Part shown: positions 1-12,994 of the stretch, piece by piece
How the letters are laid out: every line of letters starts with the position of its first letter
Position numbering within the stretch: the stretch's first letter is position 1
DNA from: Apoda limacodes
Lineage: Eukaryota; Arthropoda; Insecta; Lepidoptera; Limacodidae
Direction of reading: 5' to 3'
Assembly: GCA_946406115.1 (NCBI GenBank)
Contig: OX291545.1
Span: forward strand, 2,604,001 to 2,668,000
DNA: 64,000 nt
Made by a program: the position numbers and the translations under genes
The notes under the pieces: model-generated
Told to the model about the DNA's origin: nothing
What the model saw: only the letters and a program-made list of their open reading frames with translations
Databases searched by the model: none

Positions 1-470
1 GAACACGACGACACTATAAGGGTTCCATTTTAGGCATTTGGCTATAGAACCCTAAAAACTACACTTAACTTGATGTTCATATTTTACATTTATTTTTGTT
101 GCAAGTCATTAAAAGAAAATAGAAAAAACAAAACGCCATTATCTATGCCCCACTCGCACTGGCCGGAACCGCAGGGGAGCGCGCCGGGTTTGAAATTGGA
201 ACCAAATAGGCGTTAAATGGCGGCGCGCGCTGTCATAACGTCATTTGGCGTTCATCAGCCGGCGAAACAGCATCGTCGGTAGGTGCTCGTTTTATTAGCG
301 TAAGGAATAGCGAGCACAGTAGCTCGGAAATTGAGATTTGCATCAGGGAGCACGCCGGACGGTGATTGCATTTTCTTTAGAGCTGCAATGTCGTTTAATT
401 TTGCTTCAGTGCTGACGCTGGCTTCAGTTAAATTTCGTCTTGTCTAACAGTAATTTTGTTCTCTTTGGCC
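1..470. other. GC-rich islet in AT-rich flank, possible promoter or 5' leader
   Basis: Bases about 150-400 are clearly richer in G+C and CpG than the several kilobases that follow, with a block around 170-250 containing several 'gcgcgc' and 'ggcg' runs. No open frame of useful length or recognisable protein is present. Islets of this kind in AT-rich insect DNA often mark promoters or non-coding first exons, but no TATA box or clear splice donor decides this here. Function is inferred from composition only. Confidence 0.3.
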
Positions 471-649
471 TATAATGTATACATACGTTGAATCCTACAA
501 ATAAACTTTAAGGTTTCATTGATCATAATTTGTACGCATACTTATTTTATTAGCAATTGATGATTTATGATTAATGAGTTTTATAATATCATTGAGCGCG
601 AGCTAAAGTAAACTAAAGTAAAATGCTTATGGCGCCCAAAATAACATTT

Positions 650-780
650 TAAATCGGCTCTCTGCCTACGCGCTACGTGCTGCTACGAAATTTGCTACGG
701 GGCGTAGGCTATTGTGGGCTGCAATTACCAATTTACGGATTGCTACGCGTAGCGCTACGGCGCTCTACATTTACGACTTT
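650..780. repeat. CTACG-rich imperfect repeat cluster
   Basis: The pentamer 'ctacg' and its complement 'cgtag' recur many times within 130 bases, for example 'cgctacgtgctgctacg' and 'gctacgcgtagcgctacgg', giving local self-complementarity. It looks like a degenerate interspersed repeat or its terminus. No coding potential is seen. Confidence 0.35.
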
Positions 781-3700
781 GACAAAATGCAATATTATTA
801 AATTAATATATGTAGCAAACATTAAATAGTTGATGATTTTTAGCATTCTGAATCCGCTGGATCCTAATTCAATGGTCTTATCTCCACCTCTAGTTTCTTT
901 TAGTTATTATAAAAATCCAGATTCCACATATGGCAAATCAATGTAAATGGAACTATAATTAAAAACACTAAAAAAAGACATATTATTTCGTCATATATAA
1001 TTATTTTCTAATTAGTAAAATGTTAATATATTTTTTTAAATTTTCCATCAACTTAACAATTTAACAATTTTTAATCTGTTTAAAGCAATGAGTAAAATTT
1101 TCATAATATTAAGACTATAGACAAGTTGTCAGTCGTCTTAGAACATACATATTATGTTTCCGAGAGTAACGAGTAACAGAAAAAAAGGAGAGAAAGAGAT
1201 TTTGTGAAAGCTTCAAGCATTATCTAGTAAATATAATATAAGTTATATGCAGAAAGTAAAAGGGCGTATTTGATTTTGTATAAATTAAATTGTCTCCGCG
1301 TGGAGCGAGGTGTCGCCTGCAACCAAATGCCAGCTCACCGTGAACAACGAACATATTATATCTAAATCTGTTTTTCACTCTTCCACTTCTTATTTCTTAT
1401 TTATCGTAATATATCTTATATATACATTTTTGAAAGCTCTACCTGATTTTTGGGTGTTAAAAAATGTCTAAGTCACGTATCTAAAAAAAAAGAACCATAT
1501 GACTCACCGACGCAAAATCGAAATTACTTTTCTGTATGACGTAGATTATAAAAATGATTATCGGGTAAATTATAATTTTGTTTTAATTAACCATGTACAT
1601 TACGAAAAGAAATTTTGTACGAACATTGTAAGTTCTAAAGTAAAATATATAAAAGTGGATGTATGACTTTTAAATACAAAATCGAAAATGACGTGTTTTG
1701 GATTTTTGCAAAGCTTTCACTTAATGGAATAAAATTGCGGATCAAACATTGTATAGCAATCTGGTTAAATTACAACTGAAAACCATGAAAATTAGTATTT
1801 TGATTTTTAACTTGAAACTAGGCACTACGTGACTTTAGAAAATAATCCGTCAAGGTAACAAATTGGGAATGGAAGTATGTTTAGGAATTCCGTTATTTAT
1901 AAGGTTATTTATAACTCGCTGAGTGACAGGTAGGGTTGTCAACCTATCTCTACAATAGAGTATTGTACTCAAGAAGCTTATATATTGATACCAATTGATA
2001 CCAATACATAAGCTTTTTCATTGTACTATATGTCAAGTAAGTGTACCTTCTTTATAATCCGTAACACTTATAGAGTACGCTAAAATACTGTGTCTTCGTA
2101 AACTATGACTTTTCATTTTACCATTGATTTTATGGTTTTATATATGGTTAGATGATATGATAATTATATACACTCATATACAATAATATAAACTCTCACA
2201 ACGTTTGAAATGACAGACGACAGAAGTGATGTGACGCAAAAAGTGCAAAATAAATCTATTTCAAAAATTTCAATAAATAATTTTCTTCTGAACGTGTACT
2301 CTTTTTATGTAACTTTATTAACACTTTTGTCAGCCTTTCTTTAATCTAGTAGCATGCGCCTATCTCAAATAATATTTTTTGTCTGATATCATGCGCTTAT
2401 CTTAAAGAAACAAAAAAAGGTTGGCTTTAAAAAATGTTGAAAAAAAAAAGTAAATAAATAACTAAATTCATATGTTATTTATTATAAGACATACTACAAC
2501 TATTTTTAGCTTAACGGGGTTGTCACATACACCACACCACACCACCACCAATATTAACAACTAATTGATTAATCATCATTAGAGGGATGTAATCACATTA
2601 TTTATTACTTTATTACAGATAGTCTTTTACCTAAAGTTACCTAGTCAACAAGTAGGTATAAACATAAAATTAATGTATAGTTATTTTCCCCTTGTAATTT
2701 GAATGTACATAATTTAAAAAATAAACAAACATTGAATTCCACAGATTACAACACAAATTGCTACCCAAGACCTTACAAGTTAAAAGATTAATTTCTTACG
2801 GCCGAACATATTTACGTTACCAGTAAAATTAAACGTCCAATTTAAAACGAATCGAAACAGCAAACAGAATCAAAGTTAATGGAATTAAAAAAGTCTATGA
2901 TGGGACAAATTGTGGCCTCTTGTGGCAACACTCCCCGCCACCGCCCGTGTCAACAAGCTCGGCCTCTTGCCCTCAGCGGGGATATTAAAAAAGGGACGAT
3001 CTTGTTAATGTCGATAAATAAAGCCCGGGAAATTATTTCTGCTTTATGTTTAGCTCCCGATTTCGCTCGCAACAGTTTTACAAAAAGTTTCGTCACGCAG
3101 ATTGTGTACATTTTGCACCTTAGATCATAAAAACTAAAAGCGATACATACAGCAAGGTGATGCATATGAAATCATTTAACTTGCCAAAACAAGATACCCG
3201 AGAGACATACTTTGAGAACTGCGAAATGCCTTTCAGAGAGAGAGGCCTTACAAGAAGTGTCCAAAATCAGCTGGTCGAGATTTCTTATTTCGCTAAAACG
3301 GCTTGTATAACCTTTACACATAAATACAAAGTATGGGTCAGAACAACTCTCAACAAGTTCAAAACGATACATCTCTAGCTTGCCTTGCCTACCCGTGACG
3401 TTGTATAAGAAAATACTATATTATTTATAAATAATTAATATGTTTTAAATTTTATTTGTATAATAGATAAAGTTTAGTGGACATGAAATTAAAGAGTTAA
3501 GTGACGTGGATGTGGATATGAAAGGGGTGAGAAATAATAAGGACTAAATTTGACAAAGCACTTAAAGGACTTAAGAGTATGTTAGAGAGTAGATCTTTCT
3601 TTAACAAATTTTGTACGTAATTGTACTTTTTGCAAAAATAACACACACACAACAAATTGTTTATGTAGACTAACACAGTATCATGAAGTTCAGTAGAGGT

Positions 3701-3914
3701 AGCACCAAGGTTCTCTAGAGGGTCTATTGATAAATTTAGCCCTAGGATGTCAATATCTATGCATTTAAAAACTCATCGAAATCAACCTTTTTTGTGTAAA
3801 ATCTTATATATGTAAATAAATTACCTCAATTTAGAACAGTCCTTTTAAACAATAAAATTGTGGTGGTAAAAATTACTTTTCTTTTTATTACATTTTTAGG
3901 CTTCTGAACCAAAA
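781..3914. other. AT-rich non-coding DNA, no supported feature
   Basis: I see only short chance frames (under 90 codons) without recognisable motifs, homopolymer runs, and the CACACCA-rich stretch near 2525. Nothing here supports a gene, RNA or defined mobile element. Confidence 0.5.
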
Positions 3915-4026
3915 TTGTAAAAAGAAACCCTATTGTACGGACAATCGCGTTATTGGATTTTTTAAAGGTCGGCAACGTGACCGCTTATCATCAGGCGGAC
4001 CGTGTGCTTGTTTGCCACATTAGCAG

Positions 4027-4058
<32 letters not shown>
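3915..4058 (+). mobile_element. LINE/SINE 3' end with poly(A) tail
   Basis: The core 'ccgcttatcatcaggcggac' followed by 'gtgtgcttgtttgccac' and then a run of 28 A residues (about 4031-4058) is the 3' end of an abundant lepidopteran poly(A)-tailed retroelement. A better copy is at 44455-44578, where it follows a CR1/L2-type LINE C-terminus. The long uninterrupted A-run suggests a fairly recent insertion. Confidence 0.7.
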
Positions 4059-4060
<2 letters not shown>

Positions 4061-4299
4061 GCATGATTAGTAGTTGCTGAGACATGTTTTATTGTACTCG
4101 TATATATTGTATATTGCGTCATCACATTTGTTATATCAGTGTATTTATCACCATTATGTACTTATCATTTACCTTCCCGACACCGTCTTTACTATATCAT
4201 CCTATCAATTAATGTAGATTTCTCCTACATTTTTTTGTAAAAGAGATTTATCTAAAACTTTTTGGCTTGGTCTTTGGTTGCAAATTCCAAAACTTTTTA

Positions 4300-4475
4300 T
4301 AATTTTCTTTGTTATCCTTACTGACTTATGACCACAAATGTTCAAAAAAACATGCCAACCATCATGCGGCCTCTCTATTACCCTATGCGCCTACCCTTAC
4401 CGTAAGCGAGGGTGATTTCGAGCATGGTCCACAGCGGGCCCAGTGCGGATTGTGGATATCACATAGGTACGTCTT
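4300..4475 (-). repeat. Dispersed lepidopteran repeat fragment
   Basis: The segment around 4425-4460 ('gcccagtgcggattgtgga') is the reverse complement of 'tccacaatccgcactaggcc' at 34525-34560, a recurrent lepidopteran interspersed sequence. The left limit is uncertain. No coding content. Confidence 0.45.
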
Positions 4476-4477
4476 TT

Positions 4478-4570
4478 TTAGGGCTCCGTATCCAAAAGGT
4501 AATAACTTTGCCCTATTATTAAGCCGAGGCTGTCTGTCTGTCTATCTGTCCGACCTTTAAAGGGCTCTAT
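4478..4570 (+). repeat. Fragment of the 'ggttccgtacc' lepidopteran element
   Basis: Contains 'tagggctccgtatccaaaag' followed by a gtctgtctgtctatctgtcc run, matching the start of the more complete element at 41000-41405. Only the first 90 or so bases are recognisable. Confidence 0.6.
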
Positions 4571-7285
4571 ATTATAAATTGAAGTAGGTATCAGAAATGT
4601 TCCCAAATTATGTGTTATTATGGCAGATGGTCTAACATAATAATGAAAAAAAAGGTAAGGGTAAAAAGAAATTAAGGGGTTATAGATATGTAGTGTGTTT
4701 TTATGTTTCTGGTTTCTACTCTATCGTGAAAAGGATTCTTAGAGCTCTTAAGTTCGTATTCATTGCTTAACTTCGCTTATCGTTTACCACAGACGAATGC
4801 GACTGGGCCACGAGCTTCTTAAGTTTTAGAATAATATAAATTTCGTACGCTCTCGCACTTGACTAGTTTTTATTTTAATGAAAAATTTAAAGTTACATGT
4901 CATCAAAATAAAATATAATGTTGGTCTATTTGTGTGCAGCTACGCAATGTGTGCTCGGGCTAGCAATATCGCCTCGGCTGTAATTTTCAGCTTACCGCAC
5001 TTATATCATAATGTACTATATGATACTAGGAAGAAATACTATTAAACTAATTAGGTATATGACTTGACTTATGGTGCATAAACGTAGTCTTCAATTCTTA
5101 GCCTCTTAAATAAGCTCAGAGTTGCTAAGCAGGCTATTGAAAGAACCATGAGACTAAAGTTACTGACATAGCTCAAAAAGTTAGCAAGGTGGAGTGGCAA
5201 TGGATTCATGAAAAAGGCTAAAAACACACTTTCTGAAAATGAATTTGCATCTTTGCTTGTTTCCCATAAGATGAAATTTTGGTACACTTGTAACTATTTA
5301 TCGGTCGATTATTCGGGCAAGAGGCTTAGAGTAGCCTTTTTCGCTGCCCCTGAGACTTCTGGCTGTGTCGAATTTATAAATTCATCATAACTTGACGACA
5401 TTTTCAAATAAAAAAATACACCGAAAAGAAAAAGCGAGCAGCAGCGCTTTTTTTTTAAGGCACAAAAACAGCCAGTATTATAAATAAAGAAAAATTAATA
5501 TTTTTGTGTTTTGTTACAGATAAATGGTTGTAATTTATGGTCAAACTTAATTATATTAAAGAATTAAATGTTTATTTATTATATTTTATCTCCCAAAGTT
5601 ATTTCTATTCATATAATATACATATTCATAAAATGTTCACCAATTTTCTGAAAGAAAATCTCTTTCCTAAGTATTTAAAAAAATCCCTAAAATTCGTTTT
5701 AGACGGAGCATCTTGATAAACCGTGCACTTTACCTTATTAAAAAGAAACTCGTGCATTTTACATTACAATCACGCACAAGTACGTAATGAGATACAATAC
5801 GATATTGACATTGGTGAAATAAGAGACCCTTCAAATAGCAACTAACGAGCAGTGTTATTGTATGTCGGTATGTTTGTATATCGCATCGGCACAACTCTAA
5901 TTAAGCAAGCTTAAATAAATACTTAGTACCGCAATCTATTTGTGAGACAATCTTATTCACCCAAAGAAGAAATGAGAAGAAAGGACTACATGCCTTCGAA
6001 TTTGTGGAGTCAGTCATCTTGATACTTTGTTAGTTGTTATTTAAGGGCCTGTGATACGAACAGCGTTGCGGACAACCTTTTTACTGAAGACTTTTATTTA
6101 CCATGTAGGTAAAGGATGGAGAAAAGATTTTTTTTAATATATTTTAAAAATGTCAAATATATCCTAAAACTTAAGGACAGCAAATTTCAAAAGACTATAA
6201 TGTAAAAATGTACATTATAGTCTTTACGTTTTGAACATATAAATTATTAGAACGATAACTTTACTTTAAGTTTTGCACATTATTTTTTATTTATATATTT
6301 TTATTTATTAATTGTATATTATGGCTCTCGCATTTACAATTAAGTAAAATATGTTAATTGTGGCTTTTGTTATCAACAATTGATCGATTGTAAATTGCTG
6401 CAGTCACAAATAAAAAATATTTCATTGTTAATTGCAATTAAATTTTGCCCAACTCTGATCATAACTATTAAATCCATCTCATCCTTTGTCCTTATAAAGT
6501 GTTGCTGTACAATTAACGCGATAGATTGATTCCTTGATACATTCCAGTAAATGAAAATGAGACAATGGCATTGTTTTTCAACCACTGGTTCGAGAGAAGT
6601 GACTCTGCAATTCATTTATTTATTTCTTTAATATCTGGAAAATATATTTAACCATTCTTTACTAAGTACAGATTAATTTCTTTATTTTATTTTTAAAAAT
6701 TTAAGTGACGTGAAGTGAAGGGAGAAATCGTTTCAACATTCACTTTACTGAATTTCGTGTGTTTAGGAACAGACTTGATAATTGGCAAAACATAGAATAA
6801 AAATGACGTTTGCAAAAAGTGACGTAAAGTGGGAATGAATATTTTTATTTCGTCTACCCTATAGCGTGCGGTGTCGTTAGACAGCTTGTATAAAAATATT
6901 AAGCATATGTTAAAACCATTTTTCGACGTGTGAGGAGCGACTTGGGGTACGATGTTTTGCCACAAAAGAAATTTGAGATAATAAGACTGTTGAATTTATT
7001 TGATTATTAATAATTTTAAAAATAAATAACTAATTAGATAATTTATAGCGACTTGCAAGCGATAAAAGGCCATAACGAGTGCGGGAGCTTTCATAAGCAG
7101 TATCGGTACAAAAATGGCGGAAATTTAACGTTTTTATTAATTACCGTTGAACCTTTTCAACTCCGTTAATATGAATACGATAATAAGGATTTCAGACTAC
7201 ACTTACGAAATCTAGGATTGTTCTTACAAAAGAAAATTACAAAAGTTTATAAGTAGATGCTCTCTTAAAGGGTTTAAAAATCCTA
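4571..7285. other. AT-rich non-coding DNA with one short hairpin
   Basis: No gene or defined element is supported. A short perfect hairpin lies at about 6195-6225, with a 12-bp stem 'gactataatgta' and its complement around a six-base loop. Other frames in this stretch are short and unconserved to my eye. Confidence 0.45.
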
Positions 7286-7289
7286 TTAA

Positions 7290-8260
7290 TGAAACCTATG
7301 TTACGAAAATTTTTTTTTTACAATATGATCAATGTGGATATTATAAGTGACTTTGTCATCCATAATGATACCCAGAAATCTTTTAAAATAGAATTATTTA
7401 TGACATAGTTACAATAGATAGGTTTTTTCCTACGCGTGTAAGTTATTATGTAAAATTTATCTGGATTAAGAAATACTTGATTTTGCAGACAATAAACTGT
7501 AAATGCCTATAAATCAGATTGCATTGATATGCAATCGTCATTACACTTTATAATTTTAATGTCATTCTCATAAAGCAAGTGTTTTGTGGTACTTAATAAA
7601 TAACCTATACCATTTACATAAAGTGAGATCAGCAGGGGACCTAAATGTAAACCCTGGGGTAACCAGAGGGTACGTTAAAGTACTAAGAAGTGTATCCCTT
7701 TAGGAAAAAAATATAGGGCTATTTTTTATATAAGAATCTATCCAAGTCATCAAAGTGCCATGCACATCGATCTCCAAAAGCTTTCTTAAAAGCAAGCCAT
7801 GATTTATCCTGTCAAAAGCTTTCGAAAAAATCCAATATACATGACATCTAGTTTTTGATTCTTTTCCATGCCATGAGAAAGAAACTCCGCAAAGTTTGGC
7901 ATATTAGTTTCAACAGCTCTAGATTTAATAAATCCGTGTTGATTTTTCGAAATCAGCATCAGCATTTGATAATTAGGAGGTCACAATTTTACCAAAGGTT
8001 TTTCCAAAATTGCAGAATTTGGATATTGGTCTATATAGCGAAACGTCCTGTGTGTAACTAATTTAAGGGACAGGTGTGATAACAACTTTTTTTATACACT
8101 CAGAAATTTATCCATTTTTAAGGCCGAGGTATAAATGTATGCAATCTCTTGTTGGTTTGCACATTGAGCTATTAGTATAGAATGAATACCATCAGAGCCA
8201 GGACCTTTATCAATGTAATTTCCTTTAATTTCTTGGAGTACTATTTCTGAGTTTAAATTA
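7290..8260 (-). pseudogene. Degenerate LINE reverse transcriptase
   Basis: Read on the minus strand, the stretch keeps several reverse-transcriptase landmarks in broken frames. The order is a K-G-P-G-S-D-G-I-H fingers motif near 8200, K-A-F-D-R-I-N-H-G-L-L near 7820, W-I-D-S-Y-I near 7745, a PQG-like motif near 7650, and a degraded active-site region (Y-E-N-D-I-K-I-I where family members have Y-A-D-D) near 7570. Several stops and frame changes separate them. This pattern fits a CR1-like or jockey-like non-LTR retrotransposon. The catalytic aspartates are not intact, so the copy is dead. No 3' tail or target-site duplication was identified. Confidence 0.8.
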
Positions 8261-9990
8261 ATAAAATGTAAGGCTACAGTGGAGTAAGAATTATTTAATA
8301 AAATGAAACAAGATAACGCATTTTTTTTTAATTACTTATAAGTATATATTATTGTTTTTAGTTCTTTCGTGTTCTTTTAGGTAGGTATTAATTAGTAAAT
8401 AAACAATATTGGTTAAACATATACTTAGTTTAGGTCTTGTTCAATCGACAGTTAAACGCATTAACAAAACAAAAGGCTCAATATTAGTTTTTAGTTAAGT
8501 TTGCGATATTTTCATATTTTATAATAGTTAATATAAATATGAAACCAAAAGTTTCTTCAATTAGATCATTATGATAAGGTTGCTTCGTATTGGAAAAGAT
8601 AATAAAAGCGACTGGTTTTTAGGCATTTTAGATGTTTTGTTAATGGGTCAACTATACCTTGATACATTTTAAGGTATAAAATAGAATATTTCACAAAAAA
8701 GAGTCATTTAAATATGCTTAGTTTCTCTTTTCTAAATAAGTAAGTGAAATAAATTTAATTTAATCTATTTAATAAACGTAAACCACAACTATTTTTATTT
8801 TTTTAACATTTTATACTTGAAAGACCATGGTAAAAGTCTAGGCTATACAATCATTCGATTCATTCGTTTAGTTATACTTTATAAATGTTTTTCAAAAAGT
8901 GGGGCAACCATCCTGGAATTACCCTAGTATTTCAAAATCTCAAAAACGTTTTTAGTTACTTTTAATCTTATTTGATTCTGTTTGTAAAAACTAGGATCCT
9001 GAAAAACTTTTAAACTATACAATTTAATAGAAAACTGGCATACTGCAGACCTAGATATTTATTCCTAGAACACGTCTTCCAAATTTCATGGTATTTAATT
9101 ACTAAGTGTCAAAAATAAGGGAGACATTCTTTTGTATGAAGCACGGCGCGAATCGTATATATTGACATGTAGCCCGTTATAGCATCCAATGCCCTTTCAT
9201 ATTTATTAATTGTATGAGAGCACTAATATAAGCGATCGCAAATTTCACCCGTTTCAAAATGAGAAAATTTGCCAAACCGCCCCAGAAATGAGACGTAATA
9301 AGCAGTTTTCTTTCGCGCCAAAATTGTCTCCCATTATGACGCTGGCTGCGAGATAGCGCTCTTGCCATAAAAAGAGATAAACGACCATTCTCTCTATTAT
9401 TTTTGCACTCTAACAATGGCAGTGTGTGCACCTGTCTTTGTCTCTTTCTGTCTCATTGTGTTGCCAATACATCGTCTCGACTAAGAGTGAAAAACAAAAA
9501 ATCGTCACTCCCCCACCCTATTTCGCTAATGTTCTGAGGTGAAGGAACGCGGGATCGACCTTCTTTGTAATTTGCTTCGAAAATCTTATACGTGGTAATT
9601 AGCGTTTTATCAAAGTGTTGCCACTCGAATGTGCATTTCCATGTTTATTAAAATGTTAATAATGCGATTGAGTAGGATTACTCTATTTTAGAAGTACCTA
9701 TTATGAATTTTGATTGTTAGAAGGCCCAGAATCAATATTGGACCCATCAAGTGAGACTTAGATTTGTTTACTCTATGATTAAGACTAGCACATCCAGTGT
9801 TATGTACTAAAAAGAACTTTTAAAAGTTATCTTTACTTAAACTTACTTTTATTTTCTTGTATGAATAAATTTCTTTTAGTTTGAATTATTTCAGAATTTT
9901 CAGCTCACGCATTTTGAAACGAACAGATCACGTTAAACCATTGTCTCATGAAAATAAAAAAAATAGTTTTGGGATGTGCAAACAAAGCCC
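8261..9990. other. Non-coding DNA with a perfect E2F-type motif
   Basis: No gene is supported. The interval 9120-9560 is somewhat GC-richer and includes the 12-mer TTTCGCGCCAAA at 9311-9322, an exact match to the E2F consensus. The rest is AT-rich without recognisable content. Confidence 0.4.
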
Positions 9991-9997
9991 GTTTAAA

Positions 9998-10505
9998 TGA
10001 CTCAAACTCAAACTTTTTTATTCAAATAGACTTTTAAACAGCACTTTTGAATCTTCAGTTTAATTATTAATTAAGAAAAAATTTACCACCGGTGCGGAAT
10101 GATTTACTAACGAGAATAAGCGGCAAGAAACTCAGCAGTAAATCTTTTATATTTTTTCAACTTTATATTGTAATACAATAAAGCCTCACGCGAGGTAATC
10201 ACATAACATTCAATGTTTTAATTTAAAAAATATTACAAATGCCCCAATACAAATAAATCAATTTTTCCAAGCATTTATATCATTTATGCATTTATCAACT
10301 TTGTGATAGCTTTTCTTCTCCAAACTATCTTTGACATATATTTTAAATTTATTTGAGGATAAATTAACCACATTTTCTGAAATTTTATTGTAGAAAAATA
10401 TACTTTGTATTGCGAAAGAGCTATGTACCTTCTGACTGACACGTCACTTATCCTAGTAACACGACTTTCAGATGTCGACGTAGGGCGAAATCCATTTCCA
10501 GCCAA
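9998..10505 (-). pseudogene. CR1/L2-type LINE 3' end, reverse-transcriptase C-terminus
   Basis: On the minus strand this is the 3' end of a non-LTR element. About 10490-10270 encodes a segment with the family motifs V-H-S-S-F-A, F-F-Y-N-K-I and N-K-F-K-I-Y-V-K. The 3' UTR box 'cggcaagaaactcagcagt' is at 10111-10130, and the tail is near 9998-10030. The same family occurs at 23740-24260 (minus) and 54315-55235 (plus). The copy is 5' truncated and frame-broken. Confidence 0.8.
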
Positions 10506-10799
10506 TACCTAACTATTTGTTTCATAAATGCGACGAAAAATAGTATCTAAAACTTGTATTTGAGTATCATAATTAGGCCACCTTCTGTATTTTATGAGTA
10601 TTTCGAGATCCATTGAGTTGGTAAGGAATGTTCCAAAATGTAATCTAAATATAACCAATGATAACCATTATTGTGTATGTACCCATAATCTGTACCCTTA
10701 ACTGTAAGCATTTTAATGTATCTTCCTTCTCTAGATCTTAATAATGTAGCTTCCTTTTCAAAATCGGTTAAAGGTCATTCATAAAACTGTCACAAAAGC

Positions 10800-11110
10800 G
10801 TGAATAGAGTACAAAAATTTATAACTCCTTGCGAGAGGGGGCAACATTGTGTTGCTAGAATGGTCTTTGTGTTGCCATTCTCCAGCGACAATAGCGCGTT
10901 ATTTTGGCGGGAGAAAAAGGCGGGCGCGCGATATCTGCTCCGCCATTATGGCGGCTTATCAGCGACGCGTCCGGTCTTGAGACTTTGCCCCTTTTTCTTT
11001 TACGGTCACGTCTGCTGTTTTCAGGTGGCGATAACAAGAAAACGTGATTATATTATTATAGAACATCATTTACTTTTGTGTTTTTTATACTTTCAAAATT
11101 CTGTTTAAGT
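10800..11110. promoter_or_regulatory. GC-rich islet with E2F-like site, possible regulatory region
   Basis: About 10880-11030 is unusually GC-rich for this window, with 'ttttggcgggagaaa' (10902-10916, E2F-like), 'ggcgggcgcgcg' and 'ccgccattatggcgg'. Both strands carry short open frames (102 and 60 codons), but neither protein is recognisable and overlapping open frames are expected in GC-rich DNA. I interpret it as candidate regulatory DNA. A non-coding exon is an alternative. Confidence 0.3.
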
Positions 11111-12990
11111 GAAGAAGAAGATAAATAGCGAAATATTTTCATGCTGTCGGTAGGTTCTCTTACCATTATAATTTATAGGTAAGTATTTCTTATCAATAGA
11201 GCTTGTAAATTCTTACTAAAGGATAAGTTAGTTACTACGGTTGATATTTATTTAGACTATCTATCTGTCCAGGTAAGTATTTTGGGTCGCTGCTGGGTTT
11301 ATGAATGGCTTCATTGTGCTGGCTTCATATTTTGATCTTCAATTTGAAATATTTAAAGGGTTTCTTCTAAAGTTTTCCCTTTGAATGGTTCTTTAAAACC
11401 CAGGGCTGGGTATCAACAAGTTAAACTTCTAGGCCCTGCTATTTTCAGCTGAAATAAACAATCCACTTTATTATTTACTTTTTTAAATTTCGAGATGACG
11501 AATGCCGTGTCTGCTCTGTTATTTATGTAAATAAATGCTAGCCTTTTCTCACGGCTCCGCCCACGATAAATTCGAAATTGCTACAGCAACACCTTGATCA
11601 TAGAAAAGATTTTTGCTAAATCAAGCCAAAGATATAGGAATTAAATTACTATTTTGAAAATTTTGAATTTTCCGTAGTAAAATGTAGCCTACGTGTTAAT
11701 AATTCATAAGATATCTGCATTCCAAATTTCAGCCGAATTGGTTCAGTTGTTGTAGCTTTAACTCATAAACTTTCACAATAATTTTGTTGTATAGTAGGAT
11801 TTGCTTTTTACTTAAGGAACTTAATAATTCAGGTGAGTGAGTTTTATTTATTTTTAAGGCGAACGCTTTTAATATACCTAAATTAAAATATGTAATATTA
11901 AAATAATTAAATATCTTATAAATTTATAATTAAAATTATACCTCCTAGGCGCTATAGTATTTCTTAATTCTATTCTTATTCTAGTAGAAAATTTGTTGGT
12001 AATTTTAGAGAAACTATGGAAATATTTAAACGTCATGATAAACAGCATTTTTAAAATAACTTTTTGTACTTGAAATATCTATTGCTAAGTATTAAACTAT
12101 AATTATAATGTTAATAACTGCGAATGTTTAAAAAGTTATTTATTCATAAGCATAAGTATTTGGATGCAAACGTTATCCTAGTACTTAGAAGTTGACTAAA
12201 ATTCGACATTTAAATTGGCGGCAAAACTACCTAAACTATTTTCGATTATTGTCAATACAGTTGTCAATATAAGTAATTATTTTTCTTACACGCATGTTTG
12301 AGAAAAGCACTATACAAGCCTTGGTTACAATGATATTTAAGTAAAGATACGGTACCTTTATATTGTTCGAAATCTAAGTTTGATCCGCTGTTACCTACAC
12401 TAGGTTTTAACAACGAATGCAACAGACAATACGGAACGTGTGAAGCAGAAGAAGATAGCTTTATTTAGAAAGTGACATGTGACTGAAACAATTTACGACA
12501 ATTGTCTTAAATTCGCTCCCTCACTTTTTGCATGCTAGTACGATATCTACCTCTTTTAATACATACAGTATCATTGCTTGGCAACAACTGAGCATAAGCG
12601 ATCGCTCGGTTATGCCGCTTTTGCGGGCCGCGGCAGTAATGTACAGCATATTATATATCTACAGCACCATTTTAGTCGTCGCTCGGCGTCTAGAAATAGT
12701 GTGTGGTGTTGCTCTTGCCACAGGCTGAGGCAACCGCCTAATATCTGGCGGACCATTAGCTTGTTTGCCTTCTTAGTGGTGGAAAATACACATACCTATT
12801 ACAAATATTAGGAAAATATAGAAAAATGTGTTGTATTTTACATGAATAACCTCATTTGATGATCAGTGAGCAGTTTGTCTAATATAACTTTAACTATAAT
12901 GAGTCAGTAATTGTTAACGTAAAAGTTATGACGTAATTTAACGATTTTCAGATGGTGCACTAAATTTTTTTTCTTAATGGAGTAAACTCC
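11111..12990. other. Non-coding DNA with repeat fragments
   Basis: A degraded copy of the lepidopteran 'ccgcccacg...gccgaattggttcag' element lies at about 11545-11800. The tail-like motif 'tctggcggaccattagcttgt' at 12740-12765 is an eroded relative of the LINE/SINE tail seen at 3915. No gene is supported. The frames at 12528-12811 overlap one another and lack motifs. Confidence 0.45.
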
Positions 12991-12994
12991 TTTG

